A stretch of 64,000 bases of DNA from G965216695 sp965216695 (GTDB lineage: Bacteria > Pseudomonadota > Gammaproteobacteria > Pseudomonadales > Azotimanducaceae): assembly GCA_965216695.1 (NCBI GenBank), contig OZ244212.1:4836001-4900000 (forward strand), read 5' to 3'. This document shows, piece by piece, positions 52,593 through 62,106 of the stretch. Made by a program: the position numbers and the translations under genes. Position 1 is the stretch's first letter, and every line of letters begins with the position of its first letter. Under the pieces are notes generated by a model, which worked only from the letters and a program-made list of their open reading frames with translations, ran no database searches and was not told where the DNA came from.

Positions 52593-54392
52593 CTATTGGC
52601 TGGGATACAGCGGGGCTAGCGCGCCGGCCGATTGTGGGGAAGCGGGCGTGCGCAGCGCCTCGACGGCAGTGACCAGTGCTCCAAAGTCCGGTAGCTCGGT
52701 GGTGCCGGTGGCGGTTGGAGAAAAGCGGGTCGCATTGATTCTGTCGAGCAGGGCGCGTCCGTTGTCGTAAGCGCGCAAGCGGCGCAGCGCCTCGGCCGCG
52801 TCGCATTGCAACTCGTCTGCCGCGTAGCGGATCAGCGCTTCGTGCATCGCCCGCGTATCGCGGCGTTCGCATGCCTGACGGAGCTGCGACCGCGACCTGG
52901 GCGATCCGTTGCCTGGGAGTTTCGATGCGTCGGAGAGCGGGCGACCGCGACGCCACCACCAGACCCCGATCAACCCGAACGTGATGGCCCAGGAGGCGAC
53001 CGCTACGATCGGCCACACGCCTGCGCCGGTCCCAACGGTTTGTGTCCCGTGCTCATCATCCCGCCCGGCTGTTTGGTTCTGTGAGTCCCGATCCGGGGCG
53101 TCGTTCGCCATGGTTGGCGACATCTCGACCGTCGCCACGCCTCCAGGTTGACTGTCCTCCGAGCCGGACCCGCCGGCGCGTAGCCGTTGTCCGGCTAATC
53201 GGGCGCGTCGTACCTGGCGCTGTTCCACGTCCCACCACGTAATGCTGACCGGCGGGATGGCATGCAAGCCGTCGGTGGACGGTACGATTGATGATGCTTC
53301 GATGCGGCTTCCGCTCACGTGGTCGCCGTCGGTGTTTTCTGAGATCTGTGGTGGATCGGGATACACCTTGAGTGACGCCGGATAGTCGGGTGAAGCGGGT
53401 GCTATAGCTGAGCCCAGATTGCCGAGCGCTTGCACCTGAATTCGCCGGCGCAATGGTTCGCCTACGGCGATGGCGTGGTCGGGGCGCGTCGGTGGATCCC
53501 AGGACTCGGAGACGGTGACGCTGCGGGCCGGTAACCAGGGCGCGTTGGGCGGGTATTCGGCGGGAATGGGGAGAACGTTCACGCGAACCTCGTCGGCGAT
53601 GATGCGAGCGCCAATGCGACGCGCATCGGACAGTCGAACACTGGCGGAGACCTGTGCGGACGGCACAACGAACGCGCCGCTGCGTTCCGGAAAAATGGCG
53701 TAGCGTTGCTCGATCATGCCGAATCGACGGCCGTTGCGTTCGACCGCTTCGCTGGTTGCTTTGCCGAGTTGCGCGACGACGCTATCGGCAATCTCGGGCG
53801 CACCCGGAAGGTCGGTGTACAGCTGCACTTCGCCCGCGTAGTACAGGCGTCGCGTGTAGATGAGTTCCGCCTGTACGTAGACGGGGTCGGGCTCGACGAA
53901 CACCTCAAAGAAAATGCGTTCGTCGATCTGCGAGCGCACGGATGCGTCCAAAGCGCGCACACGCACTGTTGTGGCGGGACTCTGTTGGGAGCCGAAATTC
54001 AGAGACGGAATCGGGATGTCGCCGGTGCGATGAGGTCGCAACGTCAGTTCGTAGCTGGCCTCGACCGTCGCGCGGCCGTTCACCCAGGCCTGGCGGATTG
54101 CCGTTTGCGTGCTCAGAATCTCGAAATCTGTCTGCAGTGCAGACGTATCGGCGTCATCGGTTTCCAGATTGTCGCCGCGAATCACCAGTTGAAACGTCTC
54201 CCCTTCGTTGATCTCCTCGGGGACGACATCAACGGTTACGGACGCGAACGCAGCAACAGCCTGCAACCACAGCGCAGCAACGCTCAGGCACGCGCGGCGA
54301 ATCGTCTGGCAGTGATCAGTGTGTCCACGTCCTTGGCGATGTTTGTGGTGACTCTGTCGGGCGTTTGAGCCGTAACCCGCAACGGCTACCAT
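52593..54392 (-). CDS. BatD-like membrane protein
   Basis: A 599-residue protein. The polar first 35 residues are unusual, then a signal-like segment (LSVAALWLQAVAAFASV) precedes an extended beta-rich extracytoplasmic region (BatD/oxygen-tolerance domain, from VDVVPEEINEGETF). A single membrane helix (VWPIVAVASWAITFGLIGVWWW) lies near residue 460, with a C-terminal helical cytoplasmic tail. It overlaps by 7 bp the end of the BatB/C gene. In Bat systems this protein works with the VWA proteins and the MoxR ATPase. Confidence 0.8.
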   Translation of the reverse strand: MVAVAGYGSNARQSHHKHRQGRGHTDHCQTIRRACLSVAALWLQAVAAFASVTVDVVPEEINEGETFQLVIRGDNLETDDADTSALQTDFEILSTQTAIRQAWVNGRATVEASYELTLRPHRTGDIPIPSLNFGSQQSPATTVRVRALDASVRSQIDERIFFEVFVEPDPVYVQAELIYTRRLYYAGEVQLYTDLPGAPEIADSVVAQLGKATSEAVERNGRRFGMIEQRYAIFPERSGAFVVPSAQVSASVRLSDARRIGARIIADEVRVNVLPIPAEYPPNAPWLPARSVTVSESWDPPTRPDHAIAVGEPLRRRIQVQALGNLGSAIAPASPDYPASLKVYPDPPQISENTDGDHVSGSRIEASSIVPSTDGLHAIPPVSITWWDVEQRQVRRARLAGQRLRAGGSGSEDSQPGGVATVEMSPTMANDAPDRDSQNQTAGRDDEHGTQTVGTGAGVWPIVAVASWAITFGLIGVWWWRRGRPLSDASKLPGNGSPRSRSQLRQACERRDTRAMHEALIRYAADELQCDAAEALRRLRAYDNGRALLDRINATRFSPTATGTTELPDFGALVTAVEALRTPASPQSAGALAPLYPSQ

Positions 54393-56101
54393 ATCTTGCC
54401 TTCTCCGGGTTTACGGTAGGATCCGGACCGCAACCGCTGGTTTGTTTCGTACTGAAATTTGCGCTTCAAAAGCCCGCCCGGGTCGTCGGGTACGCGGCGC
54501 AGCCAGGCTTCCGTTGCGTCTTTGCCTTCGTCGCGCGCTTCGGCCACCTGCTCGTCGCCGGGTTGCGGCTCGCCGTCGTCAGGTTGTGGCTCCCCGGAAT
54601 CGGGATCACCGTTGTCCCCACTGTCGGCGTCGTCGCTCGCAGGATCCTCGGAAGTATCCGGGCGCTGCTGATCGGATTCGCCGCCTTCGCCGTCACCGGT
54701 TTCTTCGTTCCCTTCGCCATCCTGTTCCTTCTGCTGTTGGAGTAGTTCCTCGACGATACGCCGGTTGTGTACTGCGTCCTCCAATGTCGGGTCGCGGGCG
54801 AGCGCCTCGGCATACGCGGTGAGGGCGGCCTCGAGCTCTCCCGCGCGGGCCAGTGCGTTGCCGCGGTTGTAGTGGGCGCTCGCGTCGTTTCCCTCCGCAA
54901 ACCGCTGTGCTGCGCGATCATAGTCACCATTGCGATAGTCAACGACGGGAGCCCAAGGGCTGTCCGCAAGCTCTGGTCGCTGCAAAATGCTGGCTGCCAG
55001 TTCCGGGTCCTGGTCGCGAAGATGCTGGTAGGCCTGACGTTCTGGTCGGGTCCACAAATCGTCCCAGAACGACGCATGCGCGATGTCGGGCAGGAGAACG
55101 ATCAGCGCGACGCCGGCAAACTGCCCGCGTCGGAAAGACAGCAATAGCAACGGCAGCACAATCAGGAGCAGCCAGAACCCGCCGTCGTACCAGGTATCGA
55201 ACTCGCGATCGCTCGAGCTTGTGGATTGACGCATCGGTAGTGGTACGGAACTCACGGCCTCCACGTCGTCGTCCGCCGGACTCGCGATGCGATACACCCC
55301 GTGGGTCATTTCTGCGGCAACGGCAAGCCGCTCACTGTCGAGACGTGCAATGACTGCGTCGCCGGCGTTGGTCGTCAACACGCGCCCTGGTTGGCCCACG
55401 TCGTCGAGCGGGATGCGTGCGCCCGCATCTGTACCGATACCCAAAATCGAAATCGGATACGCGCGATTGCGGTGCTCGGTTACCGTGTCGATCCGGTCGA
55501 CACCGTCCGTAACGAGTACGATGCGTCCCTGTGGCACCTTCGCGTTGTCGAACAGATCGACTGCGAGTTCGAGTGCGAGGTCGGGCCGGCTTCCAAGAAC
55601 TGGCATGATCGTTGGGGCTAACGACCCCAACAGATTTTCGATGGTGCGGACGTCGTCGGTGAGCGGGACGACCGTGTGCGCGTCGCCTGCATAAGCAATC
55701 AGAGCAGTCGTGCCTTCAGTCCTTTGACGCAGCAGGTCGGTGATCTCCCGCCGGGCGAGCGCGATTCGAGACGGTGGAACGTCGCGTGCGAGCATGGACA
55801 GTGACAGATCCAGCACGATTACCAGCGCGTCATCGCGTTGTTCGACGGGTTGCGGTATGCGTTGCCATGCGGGCCCGGCAAGCGCGAGCAGCGCGAGAGT
55901 GAGACCGAGCGTTACAGCGATCGTCTGGTGGTGCGCACGACGGCCGCCGCGTTCGAGCAGAACATCCAACAACGGCGCAGCAATCACGTCGCTCCATTCG
56001 CTCGACTCGCGCGTCGATCGTGCCCACCGCCATAGCAGCCAGGCAACCGGAAGTGCGGCCAGCAGCCACTCCGGCCGCAGCAGGTGTGCTTCGCCGTTCA
56101 A
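54386..56101 (-). CDS. Fused BatB-BatC: VWA and TPR domain protein
   Basis: A 571-residue protein: two N-terminal membrane helices, a von Willebrand A domain with MIDAS at Asp98-x-Ser100-x-Ser102 (LDLSLSM), another helix near residue 310, TPR-type repeats (HYNRGNALARAGELEAALTAYAEAL), and a disordered Asp/Glu/Gly tail of about 80 residues. In many species the two halves are separate batB and batC genes. The TTG start at 56101 overlaps the preceding stop as TTGA. The GTG eight codons earlier is less likely. Confidence 0.83.
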   Translation of the reverse strand: MNGEAHLLRPEWLLAALPVAWLLWRWARSTRESSEWSDVIAAPLLDVLLERGGRRAHHQTIAVTLGLTLALLALAGPAWQRIPQPVEQRDDALVIVLDLSLSMLARDVPPSRIALARREITDLLRQRTEGTTALIAYAGDAHTVVPLTDDVRTIENLLGSLAPTIMPVLGSRPDLALELAVDLFDNAKVPQGRIVLVTDGVDRIDTVTEHRNRAYPISILGIGTDAGARIPLDDVGQPGRVLTTNAGDAVIARLDSERLAVAAEMTHGVYRIASPADDDVEAVSSVPLPMRQSTSSSDREFDTWYDGGFWLLLIVLPLLLLSFRRGQFAGVALIVLLPDIAHASFWDDLWTRPERQAYQHLRDQDPELAASILQRPELADSPWAPVVDYRNGDYDRAAQRFAEGNDASAHYNRGNALARAGELEAALTAYAEALARDPTLEDAVHNRRIVEELLQQQKEQDGEGNEETGDGEGGESDQQRPDTSEDPASDDADSGDNGDPDSGEPQPDDGEPQPGDEQVAEARDEGKDATEAWLRRVPDDPGGLLKRKFQYETNQRLRSGSYRKPGEGKIW

Positions 56102-57093
56102 CGCGCGCCTCGGATGTCCAGCCACAGGAGCGCGCAGAAGGCGAGCAGCGCCGTCAATAGAGGCCAGTGCGCGAGTGACGCGACAGGCCGGTAGACCTGC
56201 GGGTCCTGTTCAATCTCTTCCAGTTCGTTGATGGTGTCGTATACGCCGGCCAGTTCATCGGTATTCTGGGCGCGATAGTAGGCACCACCGGTGATATCCG
56301 CGATCGAGCGGAGGGTGGGCTCGTCCAGATCGGCCGACGGGTTGACGACGCGCGCGCCGAAGGAACCGAATATCCCGGGCATCTGCATCTCAGTCGCGCC
56401 AACGCCAATGCTGTAAATTCGGACGTTGCTTTCGGCGGCCAGCTCGGCCGCTTTGGTCGGGGTGACTTCGCCGACATTGTTGGCTCCGTCGGTCAAGAGA
56501 ATCAGAACGCGCTGGCTCTCGGGGCGCTGTCGCAGGCGTTTCACTGCCAGACCGATCGCGTCGCCGATTGCGGTCTTGCCACCGGCAATCCCTACGGGAG
56601 CCTCCTGCAGCAAGCGATTCACGCTCGTCAGATCGAATGTCAGGGGTGCCTGCAGGTAGGCGTTGGTTCCGAAAAGAATGAGACCGACCCGGTCGCCCTG
56701 GCGCTGGGCGATAAAATCGGCCACTACGGCTTTTACCACCGTCAGACGGTCGACGTAGCTGCCGCCCAGCATCAGGTCCTCCGTTCCCATGGAACCCGAA
56801 ATATCCACACTCAGCATCAGGTCGCGACCGGACACCGGAAGACTCGTTGCGTCACCGGTCCAGTGCGGGCGGGCAAGCGCCGCGATCACGCCGACCCAGG
56901 CGATTGCGAGGAGCAAGAGCGGCCAATGCCGCCGCGTCGTCGATGATTGCGCCAAGCCAGCTTCTACCTGGTAACGACCGAGATCGGGGACCGTTAGCGC
57001 CGCTTGGGTCGGCGGGCGCGGTATGAGCACGTGGCGCACGATCAGCGGCAGCGGTAGCAAAACGAATGCCCAGGGCCAGTACCAGTCGATCAT
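56098..57093 (-). CDS. BatA-like VWA-domain membrane protein
   Basis: A 331-residue protein with membrane helices at both ends and a von Willebrand A domain between. MIDAS is Asp97-x-Ser99-x-Ser101 (DISGSMG), followed by the conserved FGTNAYLQAPLTFD and LLTDGANNVGEV segments. The ATG at 57093 overlaps the DUF4381 stop (ATGA). A much longer open frame reaching upstream is spurious. It would be the metal-dependent adhesion partner that the MoxR ATPase acts on. Confidence 0.88.
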   Translation of the reverse strand: MIDWYWPWAFVLLPLPLIVRHVLIPRPPTQAALTVPDLGRYQVEAGLAQSSTTRRHWPLLLLAIAWVGVIAALARPHWTGDATSLPVSGRDLMLSVDISGSMGTEDLMLGGSYVDRLTVVKAVVADFIAQRQGDRVGLILFGTNAYLQAPLTFDLTSVNRLLQEAPVGIAGGKTAIGDAIGLAVKRLRQRPESQRVLILLTDGANNVGEVTPTKAAELAAESNVRIYSIGVGATEMQMPGIFGSFGARVVNPSADLDEPTLRSIADITGGAYYRAQNTDELAGVYDTINELEEIEQDPQVYRPVASLAHWPLLTALLAFCALLWLDIRGAR

Positions 57094-57566
57094 TGCACGC
57101 GCACCTTGGTGAGCAACGCGCGTACCACCTCGTCCAGTCCCGTGGTGTCCAGCATGTCGGTCGTAAATCGCGGGTTGCCGAGTACGCGGCCGGGCCCGAC
57201 AGAAAAATCGTCCGAATCCGACAGTTGGTCCAGCGTTGCCAGCCAGCGCGCACCGGAGGCGGACGCAGCTTCTGGAAGCAGGCCGGTCGTGACCAGCAGG
57301 CGCTTCAGAATCCGGTTCGTGTGGTGCGCGTATTCCGTACTGCTTTGTATTCCTGCCTCGACAGCCTCCACCTGGGCATCGAACAGCCGCAGCGCCTCCT
57401 GTCGCGGCCGGTCCCGTTGCCTGCGGCGGCGAAGGAGCCAGGCCGCCACGCCGAGCACCGCCGCGACGGCGAGCGCCAACAGCCACCAACCGGGTGCCGG
57501 TGGCCACCAGCCGGGAGGATCCGGGTAGTGGATGTCCCTCAGTTCGCTGAGCGGATCCGGTGTCAT
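57090..57566 (-). CDS. DUF4381 family membrane protein
   Basis: A 158-residue protein with a single membrane helix (WWLLALAVAAVLGVAAWLL) after a PPGWWPPAPG segment, then a basic RRRRQRDRPR patch and a helical cytoplasmic part. This is the DUF4381 form, which sits between DUF58 and BatA genes in MoxR operons. The ATG at 57566 is preferred over upstream in-frame starts that overlap the DUF58 gene. Its stop overlaps the BatA start. Confidence 0.85.
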   Translation of the reverse strand: MTPDPLSELRDIHYPDPPGWWPPAPGWWLLALAVAAVLGVAAWLLRRRRQRDRPRQEALRLFDAQVEAVEAGIQSSTEYAHHTNRILKRLLVTTGLLPEAASASGARWLATLDQLSDSDDFSVGPGRVLGNPRFTTDMLDTTGLDEVVRALLTKVRVQ

Positions 57567-57570
57567 TCGT

Positions 57571-58512
57571 TCACCAGGCGAGTCCGATCTGACTCGGTTC
57601 ATCCGTTGCAATCGAGACGAACGCAATCGACTGACGGGCAAAGGTGTCCGCAAGATGCTGTCGTCGTGCGTCGAAGCGCGTTTCGTATTGGCGCGCTAGT
57701 TCGACGTTACCGCTGTCGAAATGCCAGCGTTTGGTGCCGTCAGTCATTGTGTAGACATCGGCGGGCGGGAGACGGCGCTCGAGCGGATCGTACACATGCA
57801 GCGCGGTGACCGAATTGTGTCGGGCGATTCGGTATAGCTCCCGAAACCACGCTTCGTCGGCAAACGCGAAGTCGCTGATGATGTACACGTGGTGGTTGGT
57901 GCGGGCGATTGCAGCGATGCGGGACAGAAGCGTTGCATCAATGCCCCGCTGCGTGGCGTGCGACGAACGGTCCAGCAGACGATTCTGCCGCGTAACCTCG
58001 GCGAGGAAGCGGACCAGCGCTTTGGCGCTGCGCTGGGGTTTGAAGAAATGTCCCTGATCGTTGCCGACGACTACACCGCCGATTCGGTCGTTGCGTTCGA
58101 GCGTACGCCAGGCAGCGAGCGCAGCCAGTTCCGCACCCGCGACGCTTTTCAGACGGACGCGGCTGCCGAAGAACATGGATTGGGTCTGGTCCACCACGAC
58201 AAGCGTCGGGCGTTCCTTCTCTTCCTTATAGACTTTCGTGTGCGGGCGGGATTTGCGTGCGGTTACCCGCCAATCGATGCTGCGTGCGTCATCGCCCGGC
58301 TGGTAAGGGCGCACCTCTTCGAAGTCCATGCCGCGGCCGCGTAGCCGGGCTGCGCGGGCGCCGACGTCTCGTGAACGTTGCCGGCGGACCTTCGGTTCCC
58401 GGAGCGGCCGCCACCGCAGTCGCGTGAGCTGAGGCAGATCGACATAAGCGCCCTGTATTGCGTCGGAAATCACCGGGTTGCGGTCGCGTTCGTCGCTAAC
58501 TACGGCTGCCAC
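57571..58512 (-). CDS. DUF58 domain-containing protein
   Basis: A 313-residue protein with the DUF58 core: RGMDFEEVRPYQPGDDARSIDWRVTAR then the VWA-like VVVDQTQSM strand. It has no membrane helix. The GTG start at 58512 overlaps the MoxR stop (the 3' end of MoxR and this start share bases), and a longer frame in MoxR is a shadow. It is part of the MoxR/Bat chaperone operon and is thought to bind substrate proteins or the MoxR ATPase. Confidence 0.88.
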   Translation of the reverse strand: MAAVVSDERDRNPVISDAIQGAYVDLPQLTRLRWRPLREPKVRRQRSRDVGARAARLRGRGMDFEEVRPYQPGDDARSIDWRVTARKSRPHTKVYKEEKERPTLVVVDQTQSMFFGSRVRLKSVAGAELAALAAWRTLERNDRIGGVVVGNDQGHFFKPQRSAKALVRFLAEVTRQNRLLDRSSHATQRGIDATLLSRIAAIARTNHHVYIISDFAFADEAWFRELYRIARHNSVTALHVYDPLERRLPPADVYTMTDGTKRWHFDSGNVELARQYETRFDARRQHLADTFARQSIAFVSIATDEPSQIGLAW

Positions 58513-59525
58513 TAGGGCACCGGAACCGTTTCCAGCAGTTGCGTGATGACCGCATCGGATGTTGTGCCCTGTGCCTGGGCTTCGAAGCTGACGATCAGGC
58601 GGTGACGCAGAACGTCGTGCGCAACCAACTGCACGTCGTCCGGTGTCGTGTAGTCGCGCCCCTGCAGCCACGCGTGGGCACGCGCGCACTGGTCGAGCGC
58701 GATGGTGCCGCGCGGACTCGCCCCGTAGTCGAGACTGCCTTCAGTGTTTTTGGCGACGCGACGACTGCTCATTACGAGTTGGATGATGTATTCCTCGACA
58801 GGTTCCGCCATGTGCAGCGACAGCAACTGTCGGCGCGCTTCGAACACGTCCTCCTGCGTTAGCCGGGTGGGCGCCTCGGTGGCCACACCGGAGTGGGCCT
58901 CGGATCGCACCATGCGCAGAATTGAACCTTCCGCATCGGCGTCGGGGTAGTCGATATTCGCCTGCATCAGAAACCGGTCCAACTGCGCTTCGGGCAGCGG
59001 GTACGTGCCTTCCTGCTCGAGCGGATTCTGGGTCGCCATCACCAGAAAAAGAGCGGGGAGTTCGAATGTGGTACTGCCAACGGTGACTTGGTGTTCGCCC
59101 ATGGCTTCGAGCAGCGCCGATTGCACCTTGGCTGGTGCACGATTGACCTCGTCCGCCAGCAATAGGTTGTGGAAGATGGGCCCCCGCTGAAACTTGAACG
59201 ACCCGTCTTCTGGGCGATACACCTCGCTGCCGGTGATATCGCTCGGGAGAAGGTCGGGGGTGAACTGGATGCGGTGAAAGTCTCCGACGACGGCACCGGC
59301 AAGCTCCTTGATTGCCCGGGTTTTAGCGAGGCCGGGTGCACCTTCTACCAGCAGATGCCCGCCGCACAGCAGCGCCATCAGCAGGCGGTCGAGCAGTTCC
59401 GGCTGACCAACGACCCGCTGGCTGAGCCATTCGTGCACGGCGCGTACCCGCGCTTGCGTTCCGACCGTTGCAGGGTCGGGCTTGCGGCCGTCCGCGCCTG
59501 TCGTGTCGAGATTGGTTTCTGTCAT
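58512..59525 (-). CDS. MoxR-family AAA+ ATPase
   Basis: A 337-residue AAA ATPase. The Walker A is GAPGLAKTRAIKE, Walker B LLADEVNRAPAK, and sensor 1 lies in MATQNPLEQEGTYPLPEAQLDRF. It is the first gene of a six-gene minus-strand operon (MoxR, DUF58, DUF4381, BatA, BatB/C, BatD), all overlapping or nearly so. MoxR proteins act as chaperones that use ATP to load metals or remodel VWA-bearing complexes and help stress tolerance. ATG at 59525 starts just before the conserved region. Confidence 0.93.
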   Translation of the reverse strand: MTETNLDTTGADGRKPDPATVGTQARVRAVHEWLSQRVVGQPELLDRLLMALLCGGHLLVEGAPGLAKTRAIKELAGAVVGDFHRIQFTPDLLPSDITGSEVYRPEDGSFKFQRGPIFHNLLLADEVNRAPAKVQSALLEAMGEHQVTVGSTTFELPALFLVMATQNPLEQEGTYPLPEAQLDRFLMQANIDYPDADAEGSILRMVRSEAHSGVATEAPTRLTQEDVFEARRQLLSLHMAEPVEEYIIQLVMSSRRVAKNTEGSLDYGASPRGTIALDQCARAHAWLQGRDYTTPDDVQLVAHDVLRHRLIVSFEAQAQGTTSDAVITQLLETVPVP

Positions 59526-59788
59526 TGGGCCCCCGTGATGGTCGCGGTATTGTAGCCACGGTCAGCGGCCAGTCCAGGCACGCTGACATCGTCCGATTGA
59601 TGCGTTGGTTCCAGCGGTCCGCACCGCGATTGTGCGCGCCCGCCCCGAAATGGTGCGCGGCCTGTGCTGCTGGTCATCCTGACGTCCAAGGAGTCCATGG
59701 CGCATGGCTGGTAATGCTCGATGTTGTGGTGATCAGGGTTGGAACGAATCTTGCTGAACCGCTGGTGCCGAACGGTTCTGGCTGAACG
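59526..59788. other. Divergent intergenic region between moxR and amtB
   Basis: Holds the promoters for both sides. A GAACCG/CGGTTC stem lies at about 59756-59778, just before the transporter start. No other structure is evident. Confidence 0.35.
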
Positions 59789-61093
59789 GTGCGTAAAACG
59801 TCGAAGAATACAGGGGCGAAAGGAATGAGATTAGCTATCGGGGTCGGATTGCTGCTGGTGGCATCCGGGGCATACGCGGACACCTTGGACACGGGCGATA
59901 CGGCCTGGATTCTGACGTCGACGGCACTCGTGCTGTTTATGACGCTTCCAGGGCTATCACTGTTCTATGGCGGATTGGTGCGCAGCAAGAACGTGCTTAG
60001 CGTACTGATGCAGTGCTTCGTCATCTGTTGCATCGTCTCGATTACCTGGCTGATTGCGGGCTATAGCCTCGCCTTCGGTGAAGGCAACGCGTTTATTGGC
60101 GATTTCAGCAAGGCAATGTTCGCTGGTGTCGGCGAGGACTCGCTGAGCGGCACGTTACCGGAAGTATCCTTTGCGCTCTTTCAACTGACCTTTGCGATCA
60201 TAACCCCGGCGCTGGTTGTCGGCGGTTTCGCGGAACGAATGCGCTTCTCCGTGGTGCTCTGGTTTTCGGTGCTTTGGGTCGTGTTGGTTTACATACCGGT
60301 ATGCCATTGGGTGTGGGGCGGCGGCTGGCTTTCGCAACGCGGGTTCATGGATTTTGCCGGAGGCGCCGTGGTGCACGTAACCGCGGGCGTTGCGGCGCTG
60401 GTTGCTGCGCTGGTGCTCGGCAATCGGCGGGGCTTTCCGGGTCAATCGATGACACCGCACAACATGACGTTGACGGTTACCGGCGCTGGAATGTTGTGGG
60501 TCGGGTGGTTCGGTTTCAATGGCGGAAGTGCGCTCGCAGCGAATGGCGATGCGGCGATGGCTATGTTCGTAACCCACATCTCTGCCTCCGCAGGGGCGTT
60601 GGTCTGGGTGGTTATCGAGTGGCTTCGGTACGGCAAACCCAGCGCGCTTGGCGCTGTAACAGGCATGGTGGCGGGGCTTGGTACCATCACACCGGCATCC
60701 GGCTACGTGGGACCGGGCGGAGCGCTTGTGATCGGCATCGCCGGGGGTGTCGTATGTTTCTATGCGACCAACCTGTTGAAGCAGCGATTGCACATCGACG
60801 ATTCGCTCGACGTGTTTCCGGTACACGGGGTTGGCGGTTTTCTCGGTGTGCTGCTTACGGGCGTGTTCGCGAGCAGTTCGCTCGGACTCTTCTCGGGTCA
60901 GCACGACATTGAGATCGGCTCGCAGATCGTCGTGCAGCTGACTGGCGCGGTTGCGACGCTCGTCTACACGGCGGTTGTTACCTTTGTGATTCTCAAGGTG
61001 CTGGACGTGGTTATAGGCAACCGGGTCTCAGACGACGAAGAGCTTGAAGGTCTGGACCTGGTGATGCACAACGAACGCGGCTACGACCTGTAG
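59789..61093 (+). CDS. amtB: Ammonium transporter
   Basis: A 434-residue Amt/MEP/Rh protein with a signal peptide (GVGLLLVASGAYAD) and 11 membrane helices. Family motifs are DTAWILTSTALVLFMTLPGLSLFYGG (in two parts), FNGGSALAAN, GAVTGMVAGLGTITPASGYV, and the twin-His region, with HVTAG and HGVGG. No glnK gene is adjacent. The start is either the GTG at 59789 or the ATG at 59825, which has AAAGGA directly before it; both keep the signal peptide. Confidence 0.95.
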   Translation: MRKTSKNTGAKGMRLAIGVGLLLVASGAYADTLDTGDTAWILTSTALVLFMTLPGLSLFYGGLVRSKNVLSVLMQCFVICCIVSITWLIAGYSLAFGEGNAFIGDFSKAMFAGVGEDSLSGTLPEVSFALFQLTFAIITPALVVGGFAERMRFSVVLWFSVLWVVLVYIPVCHWVWGGGWLSQRGFMDFAGGAVVHVTAGVAALVAALVLGNRRGFPGQSMTPHNMTLTVTGAGMLWVGWFGFNGGSALAANGDAAMAMFVTHISASAGALVWVVIEWLRYGKPSALGAVTGMVAGLGTITPASGYVGPGGALVIGIAGGVVCFYATNLLKQRLHIDDSLDVFPVHGVGGFLGVLLTGVFASSSLGLFSGQHDIEIGSQIVVQLTGAVATLVYTAVVTFVILKVLDVVIGNRVSDDEELEGLDLVMHNERGYDL

Positions 61094-61150
61094 GGCGTAT
61101 CGAAGCGACGCGGCATCGAGGCATTGGAGGCATTGTGGCCGAATGTGCGA

Positions 61151-62104
61151 CTATCCTGAGGCGCTGCCGCGGTGGCGTGCGAGCGCGCTGTCAACGAGCG
61201 CGCGCACGAGGTCTGCGAACGACAGGCCGATTGCGGCAGCACCATCCGGGTACAGACTGGTCGGCGTCATGCCGGGCAGCGTATTGACTTCGAGGAGCGC
61301 GATGCGCCCGGACGCGTCGACGATGAAATCCGCCCGCGACAGATCCCGCAGTTCCAGGGCCTGGTGCGCGCTCACGGCGATGGACTGCAGTGTCTCCAGC
61401 ACGTCATCGGGATAATCCGGGGGAATGATGTGCTCGCTCTTGCCGGGCGCGTAACGGTTCTGGAAGTCGTACCATTCGCCGTCCGCGGTCCGGATCTCGA
61501 TCACCGGCAGCGGTTGGATCTGGTGGCCGTACAAATCGAGGACGCCGACCGTAACTTCGTCGCCCAGCATGTACTCTTCGACGAGCGCGCCGCCTGGATG
61601 GGCGCGACAGGATTCCAGTGCCGGAGCGAGTGGCCCGCCGTTAGCGTTGATCGTCACTCCCAGCGCGGACCCCTGGCGCAGGGGTTTCACTACCACCCGA
61701 TCGCCTAGCTCCGCACGCACGCGGCGCTCTGCTGCGGCTGCGTCCTCGTGGTCGCTGATCGTCACGCCGCGCAGCACTGGCAGATTTGCCCGTTGAAATA
61801 TGAGCTTTGCCACGGCCTTGTCCATCGCGAATGCGCTGCTGCGCACATCGCCGCCTACGTACGGCAGCTGCATCATCTCGAGCAACCCCTGGACCGTACC
61901 GTCTTCGCCTGGGGGACCATGCAGTGCCGGAAACACAACATCAGGCGCGAGCGCGATCAGTTCCGCTGCGAGACCGGTGTCGGCCTCGACAAGGGTGGGA
62001 CGACAATCCGTCTGGCTAAGCGCCGCAGCTACCTCGCGTGCGGAACTCCGTGAGACGTCGGCCTCGGCCGAGTGTCCACCCATCAGCACGGCAACGTTCA
62101 GCAT
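61151..62104 (-). CDS. ddl: D-alanine-D-alanine ligase
   Basis: A 317-residue ATP-grasp ligase. The opening VAVLMGGHSAEADVSRSSA contains the Ser/Glu region, LHGPPGEDGTVQGLLEMMQLPYVG is conserved, VVVKPLRQGSALGV binds ATP, and LEVNTLPGMTPTSLYP lies near the metal site. It joins two D-Ala for peptidoglycan. The ATG at 62104 lies 2 bp after the acetyltransferase stop; a long upstream frame overlaps that gene and is rejected. It is the last of four co-directional genes. Confidence 0.95.
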   Translation of the reverse strand: MLNVAVLMGGHSAEADVSRSSAREVAAALSQTDCRPTLVEADTGLAAELIALAPDVVFPALHGPPGEDGTVQGLLEMMQLPYVGGDVRSSAFAMDKAVAKLIFQRANLPVLRGVTISDHEDAAAAERRVRAELGDRVVVKPLRQGSALGVTINANGGPLAPALESCRAHPGGALVEEYMLGDEVTVGVLDLYGHQIQPLPVIEIRTADGEWYDFQNRYAPGKSEHIIPPDYPDDVLETLQSIAVSAHQALELRDLSRADFIVDASGRIALLEVNTLPGMTPTSLYPDGAAAIGLSFADLVRALVDSALARHRGSASG

Positions 62105-62106
62105 CG

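Noticed and set aside
57094..57507. Long N-terminal extension of the BatA gene
   Set aside because: It overlaps the DUF4381 gene in another frame and is Arg/Gly-rich; the ATGA overlap at 57090-57093 gives the right start.
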